Positions 16,701 to 23,936 of a DNA stretch of 47,788 nucleotides are shown here, piece by piece. Numbering within the stretch: position 1 is the stretch's first letter; each line of letters starts with the position of its first letter. The position numbers and the translations under genes are program-made. Origin of the DNA: Methylomarinum sp050304855 (lineage in GTDB: Bacteria > Pseudomonadota > Gammaproteobacteria > Methylococcales > Methylomonadaceae); contig JBNLEI010000280.1 of assembly GCA_050304855.1 (NCBI GenBank), forward strand, positions 1 through 47,788, written 5' to 3'. Under the pieces are notes generated by a model, which had not been told where the DNA came from, searched no databases, and saw nothing but the letters and a program-made list of their open reading frames with translations.

Positions 16701-17217
16701 TGCCGACAACAAAGTCACGATTAATTTCGTCACCGAAGATGCCGCATTCAGGAATACGTTCGGCATTTACAACCGGGTAACGCGCGAGGCGAGGATCCTT
16801 GTAGACAACGTCGATTTGCAGTCCAACCCCGATTTAGCGGGCTTTGAAACCACGCTTTATCTAACCGATCAAGATTTAGCGAATCTGGAATTCTTTTTAA
16901 TCCCCAACGGCGCTTCTCGAAATGCGATCTATTTGCTGAATACGCCTTCCGCCCAACGCAAACTCGAGGTTTTCCAAGACAATGACAACAAATGGCGCCT
17001 TCGGGACTTAAACAATAATACAGTATTATTCGGCGCCGTCGGTGAAGCGGATGCGTTATTCAGCGATCCCGCAATTAATCCCGACCCCGGCAGAGAGCAA
17101 ACCCGAACATCGGGAACACCCAGCAATTATCATCTGCATTGGGAAGACCGACCCGCCTCAACTTCAGATAATGACTACAACGATGCCGAATTTAGTATTA
17201 CGATACAGGCGCTCTAA
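13714..17217 (+). CDS. Large exported subtilisin-like (S8) protease with beta-sandwich N-terminal region and DUF4114-like end
   Basis: A 1167-residue protein with an N-terminal signal peptide (hydrophobic core LALLTFLALS; cleavage near SCA-SP). Two domains with LRDDGKKGD...NDGVYT and LKDGGQGAD...YLYT patterns (about residues 100-125 and 535-560) frame Ig-like or adhesin-like beta domains. A fervidolysin-type prodomain (EILVQLISGT..., about 610-690) precedes the S8 domain (about 740-975): Asp749 in VIDVG, His773 in DEHGTAVAG, Ser940 in NGTSYAAPQVSG. The oxyanion asparagine position appears as Gln861 (AAAGQ). The end (about 1000-1167) matches DUF4114, with FFLIPNG and HWEDRP. ATG 13714 has AGGG eight bases upstream and gives a compact signal peptide; ATG 13690 is an alternative. 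A barrel gene follows 5 bases later. Confidence 0.88.
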   Translation: MNDQKLNRFIHVLALLTFLALSNISCASPFKSKSNQIETNIEEISFSPQFVLVRQPNQVTISAKLTAFHQHFPSRKLVLQQQRFLPNGRTIFTPVAVLRDDGKKGDTVENDGVYTTKVDFNPRFLGDIHLRIVAKHKSKKGRGKSESEIFTLPVKNACGPTASLLPIKVLEPATGNSRYQIIEFDIPGSTAEPRATILRVVNGARLGSPMNERIYYADLWLNGSKIMRLNKSTNIAEIPVSLNAGLNTLKIVRIRSKPGQLLAVEIQACADQLELTPVSETLSTGSTLSATATVTAQGVPVKGAEIQFDVSDSLAADHQKTAISSDSGIAHTDFILTNAGNGQLIARVVDASPDLTASTEILAVNTPSMELNQGFDELSLTPGENESLPFFLFYLSHDPTQQQLTFNRTVEPDNGGLLISGGAGSADGYMVNGPASFNFEPVITAVSPGDYKVIARAVILGSGETVSATTTVHVADPNAPEPLTLNLPGFTPAGIEPGISTTVTVRALAEGTTTPPTSLWLDEIDADGNLVTLGIAELKDGGQGADNVAGDYLYTAQTEFNRPIQQNIYLRLRAPYFGDEILSNTAILTVTPFELEGPQPDNDQLVPGSSEDELVFANEILVQLISGTSPARAETIAASINGEIVSIIPEIRLYRIQFAGDGTFQGVQQAIANLSLFSDVIFAVPNSEVIPAGTSCDWNNPANDCPQDPAFPAQWHLNKIRAKQAWEAAMTINPREFAGSSAFPVAVIDVGLNCSHTDLIDQCLNTVSNNDEHGTAVAGIIAANANEIGGTGVAWNSKLRAYRAGTDLNSLSNSIIAAGNSDAKILNVSMTSASTTGLATLRAAICDVAVKGKLIVAAAGQRPTGSALDLYPAALNDDESYLCPNSDVNLSSHLLSVGASNASDRLAVWSGINSNPKDWVDIYAPGLGIIAFSTAYNGTSYAAPQVSGAAALLWPLLPSGSSPTTLHNRLLASAQTIGDLDGNGEADKRLDLLAAVADNKVTINFVTEDAAFRNTFGIYNRVTREARILVDNVDLQSNPDLAGFETTLYLTDQDLANLEFFLIPNGASRNAIYLLNTPSAQRKLEVFQDNDNKWRLRDLNNNTVLFGAVGEADALFSDPAINPDPGREQTRTSGTPSNYHLHWEDRPASTSDNDYNDAEFSITIQAL

Positions 17218-17222
17218 CCACT

Positions 17223-18443
17223 ATGAGACACAATAACAAGAAGAACATTAGTATTGCTGCTACCGTCGGAATCCTTGTTGGCGGTCAATCCTCTTTAGTC
17301 ATCGCTCAAACGCTGAACGAAGTCGTCGCAGAACAGCTCAGCTCTGTTTCCGGCATCCCCTGTTTCAATTTGCTGGGCCCCGATGACCCGCTAACGACAT
17401 TAACCGGGGATCTGAAGGATATTTGCACACGCCTTGCTCCGGTTGGCGCAACCCCGCCTTCGGCTTCAGGCGGCGGCGGTGCCGCAACACCAACCAATCT
17501 ACCAAAAATTGTACGCCGTATTCTGGAAGATGATTCTCTGTCGGAAGCCGAAGGTGCCGCCAGCAGCGATCAAATCATTGAATTAAACCAAGCTGTCAGC
17601 CTATTCCTGTCCGGGGAATACCAAAGTTTGGATAGGGATATCACCACATTCGAAGACGGCTACGACTCCGACATTTGGCGGTTCTCCGCCGGGATCGATT
17701 ATCGTGTGCTCGACCGCTTGACTGCTGGCGCGGCGTTCGATTTTCGCCATCAAGAAGGCGACTTTAGTAGCAGTGGTAACTTCAAACAAAATTCATACGG
17801 CGCGCTTATTTTCGCCAGCTTTACGCCCATCGACAGTCTGTTTGTTCAATTAACGGGCGGTTACGCCTATCAACATAACGAGCGCAGCCGATTGGCCAGT
17901 TTTAATGACACAACCGGCTTCTCCGTGAGTGGGTTCGCCGAAAGCGATTACGAAGGCGATGAATACAGTGCCAGTCTTCTAAGCGGTTACGATTTCTCGG
18001 TCGGAAACGTGACGTTCGGCCCCAGAGTCGGCCTGGATTGGGTCATAAACAATTACAACAGTTACTCGGAAACCGGCGATTCCGGCTTAGAGCTGCGTTT
18101 TTCCAAAAACCACCGTAATTCTTTACAATCGCGCCTGGGGCTGTTCGGTTCCGCTGCGTTCAGCACCGGGTTTGCGGTGATCGTGCCTCAGCTTGGAGTG
18201 GATTGGATTCACGAATTCCAGAACGACCAACGCGATATTTACTTCAGTTTCGCTGGCGATACCCGCAACAGATTATTCAGTTTCCAAAACGAAAGCCCCG
18301 ACCGCGACTTCTTTGAGGTGAATGCAGGCGCCTCAATGGTATTCGCCCATGGCGCTCAAGCCTTCGTCAATTATCGCGCGCTAGCTGGCCATAGCTACTT
18401 CGACGGCCATAGCGCTAGTGTCGGATTACGGTTAGAATTTTAA
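17223..18443 (+). CDS. Autotransporter-type outer-membrane beta-barrel protein
   Basis: A 406-residue protein with a signal peptide (NISIAATVGILVGG, cleavage near VIA-Q), a roughly 110-residue N-terminal region with a GGGG linker, and a barrel of about 270 residues built of amphipathic strands typical of the autotransporter domain (SAGIDYRVLDRLTAGAAFDF, GALIFASFTPIDSLFVQLTG and similar). It ends in RLEF; the terminal phenylalanine is the usual signal for insertion by the BAM complex. It has almost no passenger of its own. The subtilase gene ends 5 bases before its start, so the pair is surely co-transcribed and probably translationally coupled, as no good ribosome site is present. It may export or anchor the protease, but this is inference. 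Confidence 0.85.
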   Translation: MRHNNKKNISIAATVGILVGGQSSLVIAQTLNEVVAEQLSSVSGIPCFNLLGPDDPLTTLTGDLKDICTRLAPVGATPPSASGGGGAATPTNLPKIVRRILEDDSLSEAEGAASSDQIIELNQAVSLFLSGEYQSLDRDITTFEDGYDSDIWRFSAGIDYRVLDRLTAGAAFDFRHQEGDFSSSGNFKQNSYGALIFASFTPIDSLFVQLTGGYAYQHNERSRLASFNDTTGFSVSGFAESDYEGDEYSASLLSGYDFSVGNVTFGPRVGLDWVINNYNSYSETGDSGLELRFSKNHRNSLQSRLGLFGSAAFSTGFAVIVPQLGVDWIHEFQNDQRDIYFSFAGDTRNRLFSFQNESPDRDFFEVNAGASMVFAHGAQAFVNYRALAGHSYFDGHSASVGLRLEF

Positions 18444-18457
18444 TAACGATGGGGACG

Positions 18458-18754
18458 TTAACCTCCGATTAGCACAGTCGGGCAACCGGGCGCTGTGATC
18501 ACGCCGCCATGAGCTGTATTGTCCAATAATCGGGCCGCCGGTTTCTTGCCGATCAGAACCGTCGCCGAACCTTTGATAATGTTCGCCGGAGGTCCGACAC
18601 AAGTCGCCATATCACCCATTCGCGCAGCCGGTAGGCAACCGATCAGCACGGTCGGTTCGCATGGAGGAAGAATCGGTCCTCCGACATGGGGAACCGGCCC
18701 GTTGAACATCGGACAGGTATGAATATCGGTCATTCTTGCCGCTGGCATTCCCAT
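18458..18754 (-). CDS. PAAR-domain spike tip protein of the T6SS
   Basis: A 98-residue single-domain PAAR protein: PAARMTDIHTCP at the start, a second PAARMGD in the middle, and repeated TVLIG strands that form the small beta cone. PAAR proteins sharpen the VgrG spike and can bind effectors. There is no C-terminal toxin extension, so any cargo must ride separately. It is the last gene of the VgrG cassette, converging with the barrel gene 14 bases away. A purine-rich ribosome site (GGAGGAAG) precedes its ATG. Confidence 0.94.
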   Translation of the reverse strand: MGMPAARMTDIHTCPMFNGPVPHVGGPILPPCEPTVLIGCLPAARMGDMATCVGPPANIIKGSATVLIGKKPAARLLDNTAHGGVITAPGCPTVLIGG

Positions 18755-18784
18755 GACTTCCTCCTCTATTAACGTTACAAAACT

Positions 18785-19369
18785 TTATGTCACTTTCCGA
18801 CCATCGCCGCCGCTGGCAATGTCGATGCTCTGCCGCAAAAATAGCTGGTACTTTTGCTCTATCTTATCGACCTCTCCCTGAGCCGCCGCCAGCATTACCG
18901 CACCAACCACCGCTTTGGCGGTTAGATCGTCTGTCGGTACCACGATATTATCGGGTACCGGAGAAATATTTTCGCCGCTCCAAAAAGCGGCCATCGCCGC
19001 CCACCCGGCAGCGGTTTTGAGTCCGGTCGCTTCTGCAGCAGAATAAGTCTGCTGGCAATTTTCCGCCGTCGGTTTGTAAACCCAGGCTTCTGCCAATTCA
19101 ATCGCATTAGCATCGGCAGCATGGCTTTGCTCGTTTAAACTGGAACGTGCGCATAAACAGGCCCACCATGTCGCCTCCCTTTTAGGAAGCGCATAGGCAA
19201 AAAACCTGATCGCATCGGGATAATCCTTATTTTCGATGAGAAGCTGGATATAATCGGCCGGGACTATGTCTTCCGTCAACAGCGTATGCCCCAATTCATC
19301 GAGTTCAAATAATCCTGCAATATCCGCCGCTTTCGGCTGCTTTATCTTTATTAAATTCAAAGCTGTCAT
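18785..19369 (-). CDS. DUF6931-type protein between VgrG and PAAR
   Basis: A 194-residue, mostly helical, Ala-rich cytoplasmic protein. The blocks YPDAIRFFAYALPKREATWWACLCAR and AAGWAAMAAFWSGEN (each read in parts) match DUF6931, a family found beside PAAR and VgrG genes. No catalytic motif or signal peptide is present. It starts 11 bases after the VgrG stop and sits directly before PAAR. Its place suggests an adaptor or chaperone that helps load PAAR or an effector on the spike; that function is inferred from position only. Confidence 0.75.
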   Translation of the reverse strand: MTALNLIKIKQPKAADIAGLFELDELGHTLLTEDIVPADYIQLLIENKDYPDAIRFFAYALPKREATWWACLCARSSLNEQSHAADANAIELAEAWVYKPTAENCQQTYSAAEATGLKTAAGWAAMAAFWSGENISPVPDNIVVPTDDLTAKAVVGAVMLAAAQGEVDKIEQKYQLFLRQSIDIASGGDGRKVT

Positions 19370-19380
19370 TCCACTAGCCT

Positions 19381-21327
19381 CTAGTTAATCATGACCATGC
19401 CGCCTTTCAACGTCAGCATGCCGTCGCCTTTTACTGTTGTCATCGGACTTTTCATTTCTGCTGTGGCGGTGCCTTGTATCGTAATCATCGTCCCTTTGAT
19501 GGTAATGCCTTTCTGATCGATCTTAATACTATTCGCTCCGACTTTCAGTTCGATCGACTGCATTGCCGTAACTGTGCTTTTTCCCTTTTGGATATCGATA
19601 GTATGGTTGCCCATTTTAATGTTTAAGGTGTCATTACCTTTATCAATATCGGCCTGCCGATTTCCGGTTTTTACGGTTAATGTGTCGTTTCCTTGATCCA
19701 ACGTGACAGTCCGGTGATTGTAGATATCGACCGTTTGATTACCCTCGTCTTTTTTATCGAATCCGACTGTCAACGTATCGTTATTTTCAACCACCCGATT
19801 GCAGTCTTTTTCGGCATGAATATAAAGTTCTTCCTCGTCCTTTTTGTCCTCAAAGCGAATTTCGTTGAAGTTTTCGGCAGTCCCTTGTTTTGAGCTTCGG
19901 GTTTTGATACCGCTCTGAGTTTGGTTGGCCGGTAATTCATAGGGCGGCATCTGTTCGGCGTTATAAACCCGCCCGGTAATCAAAGGACGGTCCGGGTCGC
20001 CTTCCAGAAAACTGACCACTACTTCCTGACCGATACGCGGTAATGAAATCCAGCCCCAGTTTTTTCCAGCCATCGGTTGAGAAACCCTGACCCAACAGGA
20101 ACTGTTTTCATTCGACTGGCCTTCCCTGTCCCAGTGGAACTGTACTTTGACTCGTCCATATTTATCAGTCCAGATTTCCTCACCTTCTTTTCCAACGACA
20201 ATGGCGGTTTGAGAGCCTGCAACAACGGCTTTCGGCGTCAGACTAGCCGAACGATAGGTTTGCTTTGAGTCGATCGCAGTGAAACTGCATTGAAAAACCT
20301 CTCCACCGCTTCCCATATCGGATGCTAAGGCATCGCCCTGTATCACATAGGAAGCAGCAACCACTACATGTTCGATGTTTTCTTCAGAAAAATAATGTTT
20401 CTGTAAAGTAAATTTTTTACCCGGTGCTAAACCCATGGCATTGCCTTGCCCTCGCTTCAGTGAATAGGGCATTTGATGTTCTTCTAATCGCTTTTCGGTT
20501 TGATTTGAACCTTCGGAAGGGTCGGTGTATTTTCCGGGATAATCGTAAATCTCCTGATTGCTGTTAGAGTACTGTCCGGGGTCGTGTTTCTTGGCGGTCA
20601 GATCGGAACTGGGAGATTCGAAATCAAAATCGTTCAACTCATATTTTCCGGTTGTAACCTGATTTTCCTGTAACCATTCATAGATATGATCCTGCTCCCT
20701 GCTTTCGGTATTACCCGGTGGATAATAGGGGATACTGGAATAACCGGAAGCCGACTGGAATTGACTATTCGAGTCGGTAATCACCATCGTGTGTTGGCCT
20801 GAAGCATGTTCAAAATAGTAGTAAATCCCCTCACGTTCCATTAACCGACTGATAAAATCGAAATCGCTCTCCCGGTATTGCACACAATAATCCAGGGTTT
20901 GATAGCTCCCCTGCAAATTATATTGAACTTTTAGATCACTACCATATTCCTGCAACACCTCCTTAATGACGTCAACCACCGATTTTTCTTGAAAAATCCG
21001 GCAATCCGAATTCAATGTCAGATTCCACAAATAGGGTCTCAATGTTGCGCGAAAACAAAAATAACGGTTTTTTAAACCGGTATGTCTGAATTGAACGATT
21101 TCACCGTTGAGATAACGGGTTGAGGTATCGGGCATCTTCAGTTCAATCGTTAGAGTCTTGCCGAGCAAATCATTGACCTTAACACCACCTTTTTTCTGGT
21201 CGCGCAACAGATCAACCTCAAACTCAAACAAGCGACCGATTTGTTCCGACCCGGTCAAGCTGTCAAAAATAAGCTCATCACCTCCCAGTGGAGTGATGGC
21301 GGTCACGCTTCGATTTTTTAGAGCCAT
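19381..21327 (-). CDS. vgrG: Type VI secretion tip protein VgrG (TssI)
   Basis: A 648-residue VgrG. The gp27-like part spans about residues 1-380 (FEVDLL, YCVQYRESDFDFISRLMEREGIYYYF), and the OB-fold/gp5 part contains VKVQFHWDREG, CWVRVSQPMAGKNWG and the PRIGQEVVVSFLEGDPDRP signature. The C-terminal part is a beta-helix of short repeats (NDTLTV, NHTIDI, ANSIKI). It ends in LKGGMVMIN without any effector domain. VgrG trimers form the puncturing spike on the Hcp tube. It lies 23 bases after the putative RNase-like gene and before DUF6931 and PAAR, a canonical spike-cargo order. Confidence 0.97.
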   Translation of the reverse strand: MALKNRSVTAITPLGGDELIFDSLTGSEQIGRLFEFEVDLLRDQKKGGVKVNDLLGKTLTIELKMPDTSTRYLNGEIVQFRHTGLKNRYFCFRATLRPYLWNLTLNSDCRIFQEKSVVDVIKEVLQEYGSDLKVQYNLQGSYQTLDYCVQYRESDFDFISRLMEREGIYYYFEHASGQHTMVITDSNSQFQSASGYSSIPYYPPGNTESREQDHIYEWLQENQVTTGKYELNDFDFESPSSDLTAKKHDPGQYSNSNQEIYDYPGKYTDPSEGSNQTEKRLEEHQMPYSLKRGQGNAMGLAPGKKFTLQKHYFSEENIEHVVVAASYVIQGDALASDMGSGGEVFQCSFTAIDSKQTYRSASLTPKAVVAGSQTAIVVGKEGEEIWTDKYGRVKVQFHWDREGQSNENSSCWVRVSQPMAGKNWGWISLPRIGQEVVVSFLEGDPDRPLITGRVYNAEQMPPYELPANQTQSGIKTRSSKQGTAENFNEIRFEDKKDEEELYIHAEKDCNRVVENNDTLTVGFDKKDEGNQTVDIYNHRTVTLDQGNDTLTVKTGNRQADIDKGNDTLNIKMGNHTIDIQKGKSTVTAMQSIELKVGANSIKIDQKGITIKGTMITIQGTATAEMKSPMTTVKGDGMLTLKGGMVMIN

Positions 21328-21350
21328 AATGAAAATGCCCCGGTGAGCGG

Positions 21351-21971
21351 TTATTTAATAGGGAAAAAAGTTTGAATATGAATCTGATCCAAATCCAATT
21401 TATCGATCAACATAAAAGCCTGGCTAAAATCTTCTTCATGGGTAATATCGTTTCCGTGACAGGCATAATTCATCTTCCAGGCCCCGTGAATCCATTCCAA
21501 ACGATTCATCGATACAACCACGGATACTCTGGACTGCTTACTTCCCACCGTAACGGCCATCTGATCGAGACCCGCTAAAGCGGTTTGCCCTTCCGGGGAA
21601 TTCAACAAATATTTACCGACAATCAACGCCTGTTGTAAATCGGTGAACGAACCTGATCGATTCACATAATTTTCAATATTATTTTTAAAATCCTGTTTTA
21701 GCTCTTTGGTTGTCGCACCCGGTGTCAAACTCCGCCAAATATCGCGATGTTCATTCTCCGGCCTGACTTTGCCAAACTCGTCCATTATCAAAGGCCGCGT
21801 CGGACTGGTGGTTAATGTGCCCCGCAAACGGTCGGAAATCTGAAGGCCGCCCACTCCAACATGTTTTTCCAGTGCATGGCCACGCTCGCCACTAACCGGG
21901 CTCAGCCTTCTTTCACTGGCATATAAAATATCGTTAACTTCTTGTTTGGTATAATTTCTTGCTCTAGCCAT
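21351..21971 (-). CDS. Candidate T6SS cargo toxin with RNase A-like (BECR fold) features
   Basis: A 206-residue protein without signal peptide. Three spaced blocks resemble the bacterial RNase A-like domain of CdiA-type toxins: GHALEKHVG (His32 and His37), SGSFTDLQQA near residue 123, and a final strand IHIQTFFPI ending the protein, as in toxins that close with a TxYP-like strand. The family catalytic set (His, Arg/Lys, Thr, Tyr) cannot be confirmed, since a Phe stands where a Tyr is common. It is encoded between a lipase gene and vgrG, with 20- and 23-base gaps, the usual place of a VgrG-borne effector. If it is not a toxin it may be an adaptor. Similarity was judged by eye only. Confidence 0.5.
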   Translation of the reverse strand: MARARNYTKQEVNDILYASERRLSPVSGERGHALEKHVGVGGLQISDRLRGTLTTSPTRPLIMDEFGKVRPENEHRDIWRSLTPGATTKELKQDFKNNIENYVNRSGSFTDLQQALIVGKYLLNSPEGQTALAGLDQMAVTVGSKQSRVSVVVSMNRLEWIHGAWKMNYACHGNDITHEEDFSQAFMLIDKLDLDQIHIQTFFPIK

Positions 21972-21991
21972 TCGATAAGGAACCGTCCAGT

Positions 21992-22717
21992 CTACAAAGC
22001 TTCAAATGGATCGATATTGGCCCAATCCGTCTGCAAAACAGCCTGCCAGCAGTTACCTTTACCGTGCGCCCCGCCTCCGGTCGCATTCGGAAGATCGACA
22101 ACCACACCTAAATGATCGCCTGCTAAGCCTTTGAAATGGGAACTCACCAAATCGCCTTCAATTCGAAAATTCAGCCCGGAAGTATCACTGGCTTTTTGCG
22201 CCTTCCAGGTTCGAATCATCATCATCGGCTTGAGTACATTAATTTTGGCCGCAGCCATCACCTGCTTCATCGCCGGAGCGTTAAAGGTAACGAACGGCAC
22301 GCCTTCCCATCTTCCAACCACCTGGGCCAAGCCTCCTCCCAAAGAATGTCCGGTCACCGACACGCGGCGGCCTCGAGCTATCGTCTTCGCAGCCTTGACC
22401 ATTTGTCTGGCAGACGAACACTGATTAGGAAGTATACGCAAACCAATCTTCAGATCGGCTCCCAGATCCGAAATGAGTTTTAATTGTTTCGGATTCGTTC
22501 CGCAACAGCCTACCACAACATCGTGATCGTTTTGCCAAATTCCGCCTTGAAAACCGTCACCGAACAACGTACCCGACTCCCATTTTTGCACGACCCAATC
22601 ATCAACCATATGTCCAGGAGGATTCTCGTAGTATTGGTTGGCTGATTTAAAATATGCCGCATAAGCAATTTTTGCATAATCGAGACAATTTGCCATAGTA
22701 TCGTTGTTACTCCGCAT
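21992..22717 (-). CDS. Lipase class 3-like hydrolase, candidate T6SS phospholipase effector
   Basis: A 241-residue alpha/beta hydrolase with the nucleophile elbow VTGHSLGGGLAQ (Ser125) and the preceding VVVGCCGTN strand and loop of class 3 lipases. VPFVTFNAPA follows, and the catalytic Asp and His probably lie in EGDLVSSH and LGVVVDL/GGAHGKG. There is no signal peptide, as expected for an effector loaded in the cytoplasm. Similar lipases beside vgrG are type VI lipase effectors (Tle) that attack phospholipids of neighbouring cells. The start is uncertain: ATG 22717 or ATG 22696. It differs in sequence and context from the hydrolase at 8509-9117. No Tli-type exported immunity lipoprotein is next to it. 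Confidence 0.75.
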   Translation of the reverse strand: MRSNNDTMANCLDYAKIAYAAYFKSANQYYENPPGHMVDDWVVQKWESGTLFGDGFQGGIWQNDHDVVVGCCGTNPKQLKLISDLGADLKIGLRILPNQCSSARQMVKAAKTIARGRRVSVTGHSLGGGLAQVVGRWEGVPFVTFNAPAMKQVMAAAKINVLKPMMMIRTWKAQKASDTSGLNFRIEGDLVSSHFKGLAGDHLGVVVDLPNATGGGAHGKGNCWQAVLQTDWANIDPFEAL

Positions 22718-22780
22718 TCATTTTGTCATTACCCACTACAGTCTTCTTCGGTACGGAACCAAACTGTTGGGCTTGTTATA

Positions 22781-23737
22781 TTATTGACGCTGTAAATATC
22801 GGTCTTTTAGCTCTTCTACCAATCCCCGATAAATTGTGTAAGCCTTATCATATTCCTGCATCTGCACGGCTTGAACAGCCGGCCTTATGGATTTTCGATA
22901 GATTTCCTGATAGACGAGATGAGCATCTATTTGCGTGTCTATTCTCTCGACAATGACATCGGCAGTCCGATAATACTCCTCGACATCGCGTTTACCGTCA
23001 GGAGAAGCCAGTAATATTTCATCCCGAAAAAACCGAAGTGTCGTCAACTCGATACAATCGTCCGGTAGTCCCAGCATTTCGCAAGTCGCCGTCGTAATAT
23101 AACAACGCTTTTTTTTGCGCCCGCCTCCTCCGCCAAAGCCGGTTTCATCTCCGACAGCTACGTTTCCGTCGTTTTTGTACGGGGGATGAACGGTGCAATG
23201 AACCGTTAATTTGTTATTTTTTCCGCAGTTGTACAAGGCTCGGGCAGGCTTATAAACGCAGGTACTAACTTTGCCGCCTCTGCGTTTTAGCTCTAGAGCG
23301 CCCCAAATATCGATGGTAAAAGCATCGTCTCCGAAAGGACCTTTCCAGTCGGGATTCTCTACTTCCAAGTTCGCGATCACCCACCAATGACCGTGCATCT
23401 TGGCATTTCCTTGTTCCACGACGCTCAATGAGGAGCCGAATGAAGGCTGTTGAGTTAATCGAGAAATTATGATCGACGCTGAACCGTCGCACCAGATGCC
23501 CGAACCGCTGGGTTGCTGGCGCTGGCTTACTCCTTTAGTTGCCCAATATTCGACCTGGCTGGTATCTAACTTTGCGGACTTAAGTTGGAGAGTTTCTTTA
23601 AACGAAGTCGCTTGTCCTCGCTTATAAAGATCGTCAATTTCATCTGGAGACCCAGTCAAATGCTGGCCGACTTGCCGCTTGGAAAGATAGGGGTCCAACA
23701 ATGATCTTGCCAGAGCAATATCCTCTTTTATTGCCAT
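22781..23737 (-). CDS. CFI-box-CTERM protein of unknown function heading the VgrG cassette
   Basis: A 318-residue protein. The last third contains CYITTATCEMLGLPDDCIEL (from Cys212), then TLRFFRD, YYRTADVIVERID and a helical tail. This is the CFI-box-CTERM domain, a C-terminal domain of unknown role. A glycine-rich linker and a basic patch (residues 200-211) separate it from a 200-residue N-terminal part that I do not recognise; that part has paired aromatic residues (GHWWVIANLEVENPDW) and looks like a beta domain. It has no signal peptide. GGAG stands six bases before the ATG, and TATAAT (23772-23767) upstream suggests a separate promoter for the cassette. It could be an effector, an adaptor or an immunity protein. 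Confidence 0.65.
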   Translation of the reverse strand: MAIKEDIALARSLLDPYLSKRQVGQHLTGSPDEIDDLYKRGQATSFKETLQLKSAKLDTSQVEYWATKGVSQRQQPSGSGIWCDGSASIIISRLTQQPSFGSSLSVVEQGNAKMHGHWWVIANLEVENPDWKGPFGDDAFTIDIWGALELKRRGGKVSTCVYKPARALYNCGKNNKLTVHCTVHPPYKNDGNVAVGDETGFGGGGGRKKKRCYITTATCEMLGLPDDCIELTTLRFFRDEILLASPDGKRDVEEYYRTADVIVERIDTQIDAHLVYQEIYRKSIRPAVQAVQMQEYDKAYTIYRGLVEELKDRYLQRQ

Positions 23738-23936
23738 TATTATCTCCGTTTATTTCACTTAAAATTATTATAGAAAATCGGTTAATTAAAAGAATTTGGT
23801 CAACTCGTCTGACTTGTATCCACTAAATAACGATCCTAACAACGCTTATCTTACGCAACTCCGCCGCCTCAAGAACCTATAATATCGGTAAAACTAAGTA
23901 TGTTTCGTGTATATCGAAAAACCAACGATCTCACAG
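23738..23936 (-). promoter_or_regulatory. Intergenic region between clpV and the VgrG cassette
   Basis: These 199 bases separate the structural operon from the cassette. On the minus strand a perfect TATAAT (23772-23767) lies 30 bases before the CFI-box gene start, without a clear -35 box. No convincing terminator is seen behind clpV. No gene is recognised. Confidence 0.45.

Noticed and set aside
18444..18460. Direct repeat of the tRNA-Pro 3' end (attachment site) at the far edge of the T6SS locus
   Set aside because: No match to the tRNA 3' end sequence was found around 18444-18460 or elsewhere in the window by eye.
19381..19800. Short repeats (NDTL, NHT-like) in the vgrG 3' region as a repeat array or CRISPR-like element
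   Set aside because: They are degenerate beta-helix protein repeats of the gp5 C-terminal domain, not DNA repeats with spacers.
18458..21327. Toxin domains fused to VgrG or PAAR
   Set aside because: VgrG ends with the beta-helix (KGGMVMIN) and PAAR is a single 98-residue domain; neither has an extension.
22136..22483. Two overlapping plus-strand ORFs (97 and 115 codons) inside the lipase gene
   Set aside because: They are antisense shadows of the lipase, with low-complexity products and no start signals. They were considered as immunity genes and dropped for that reason.
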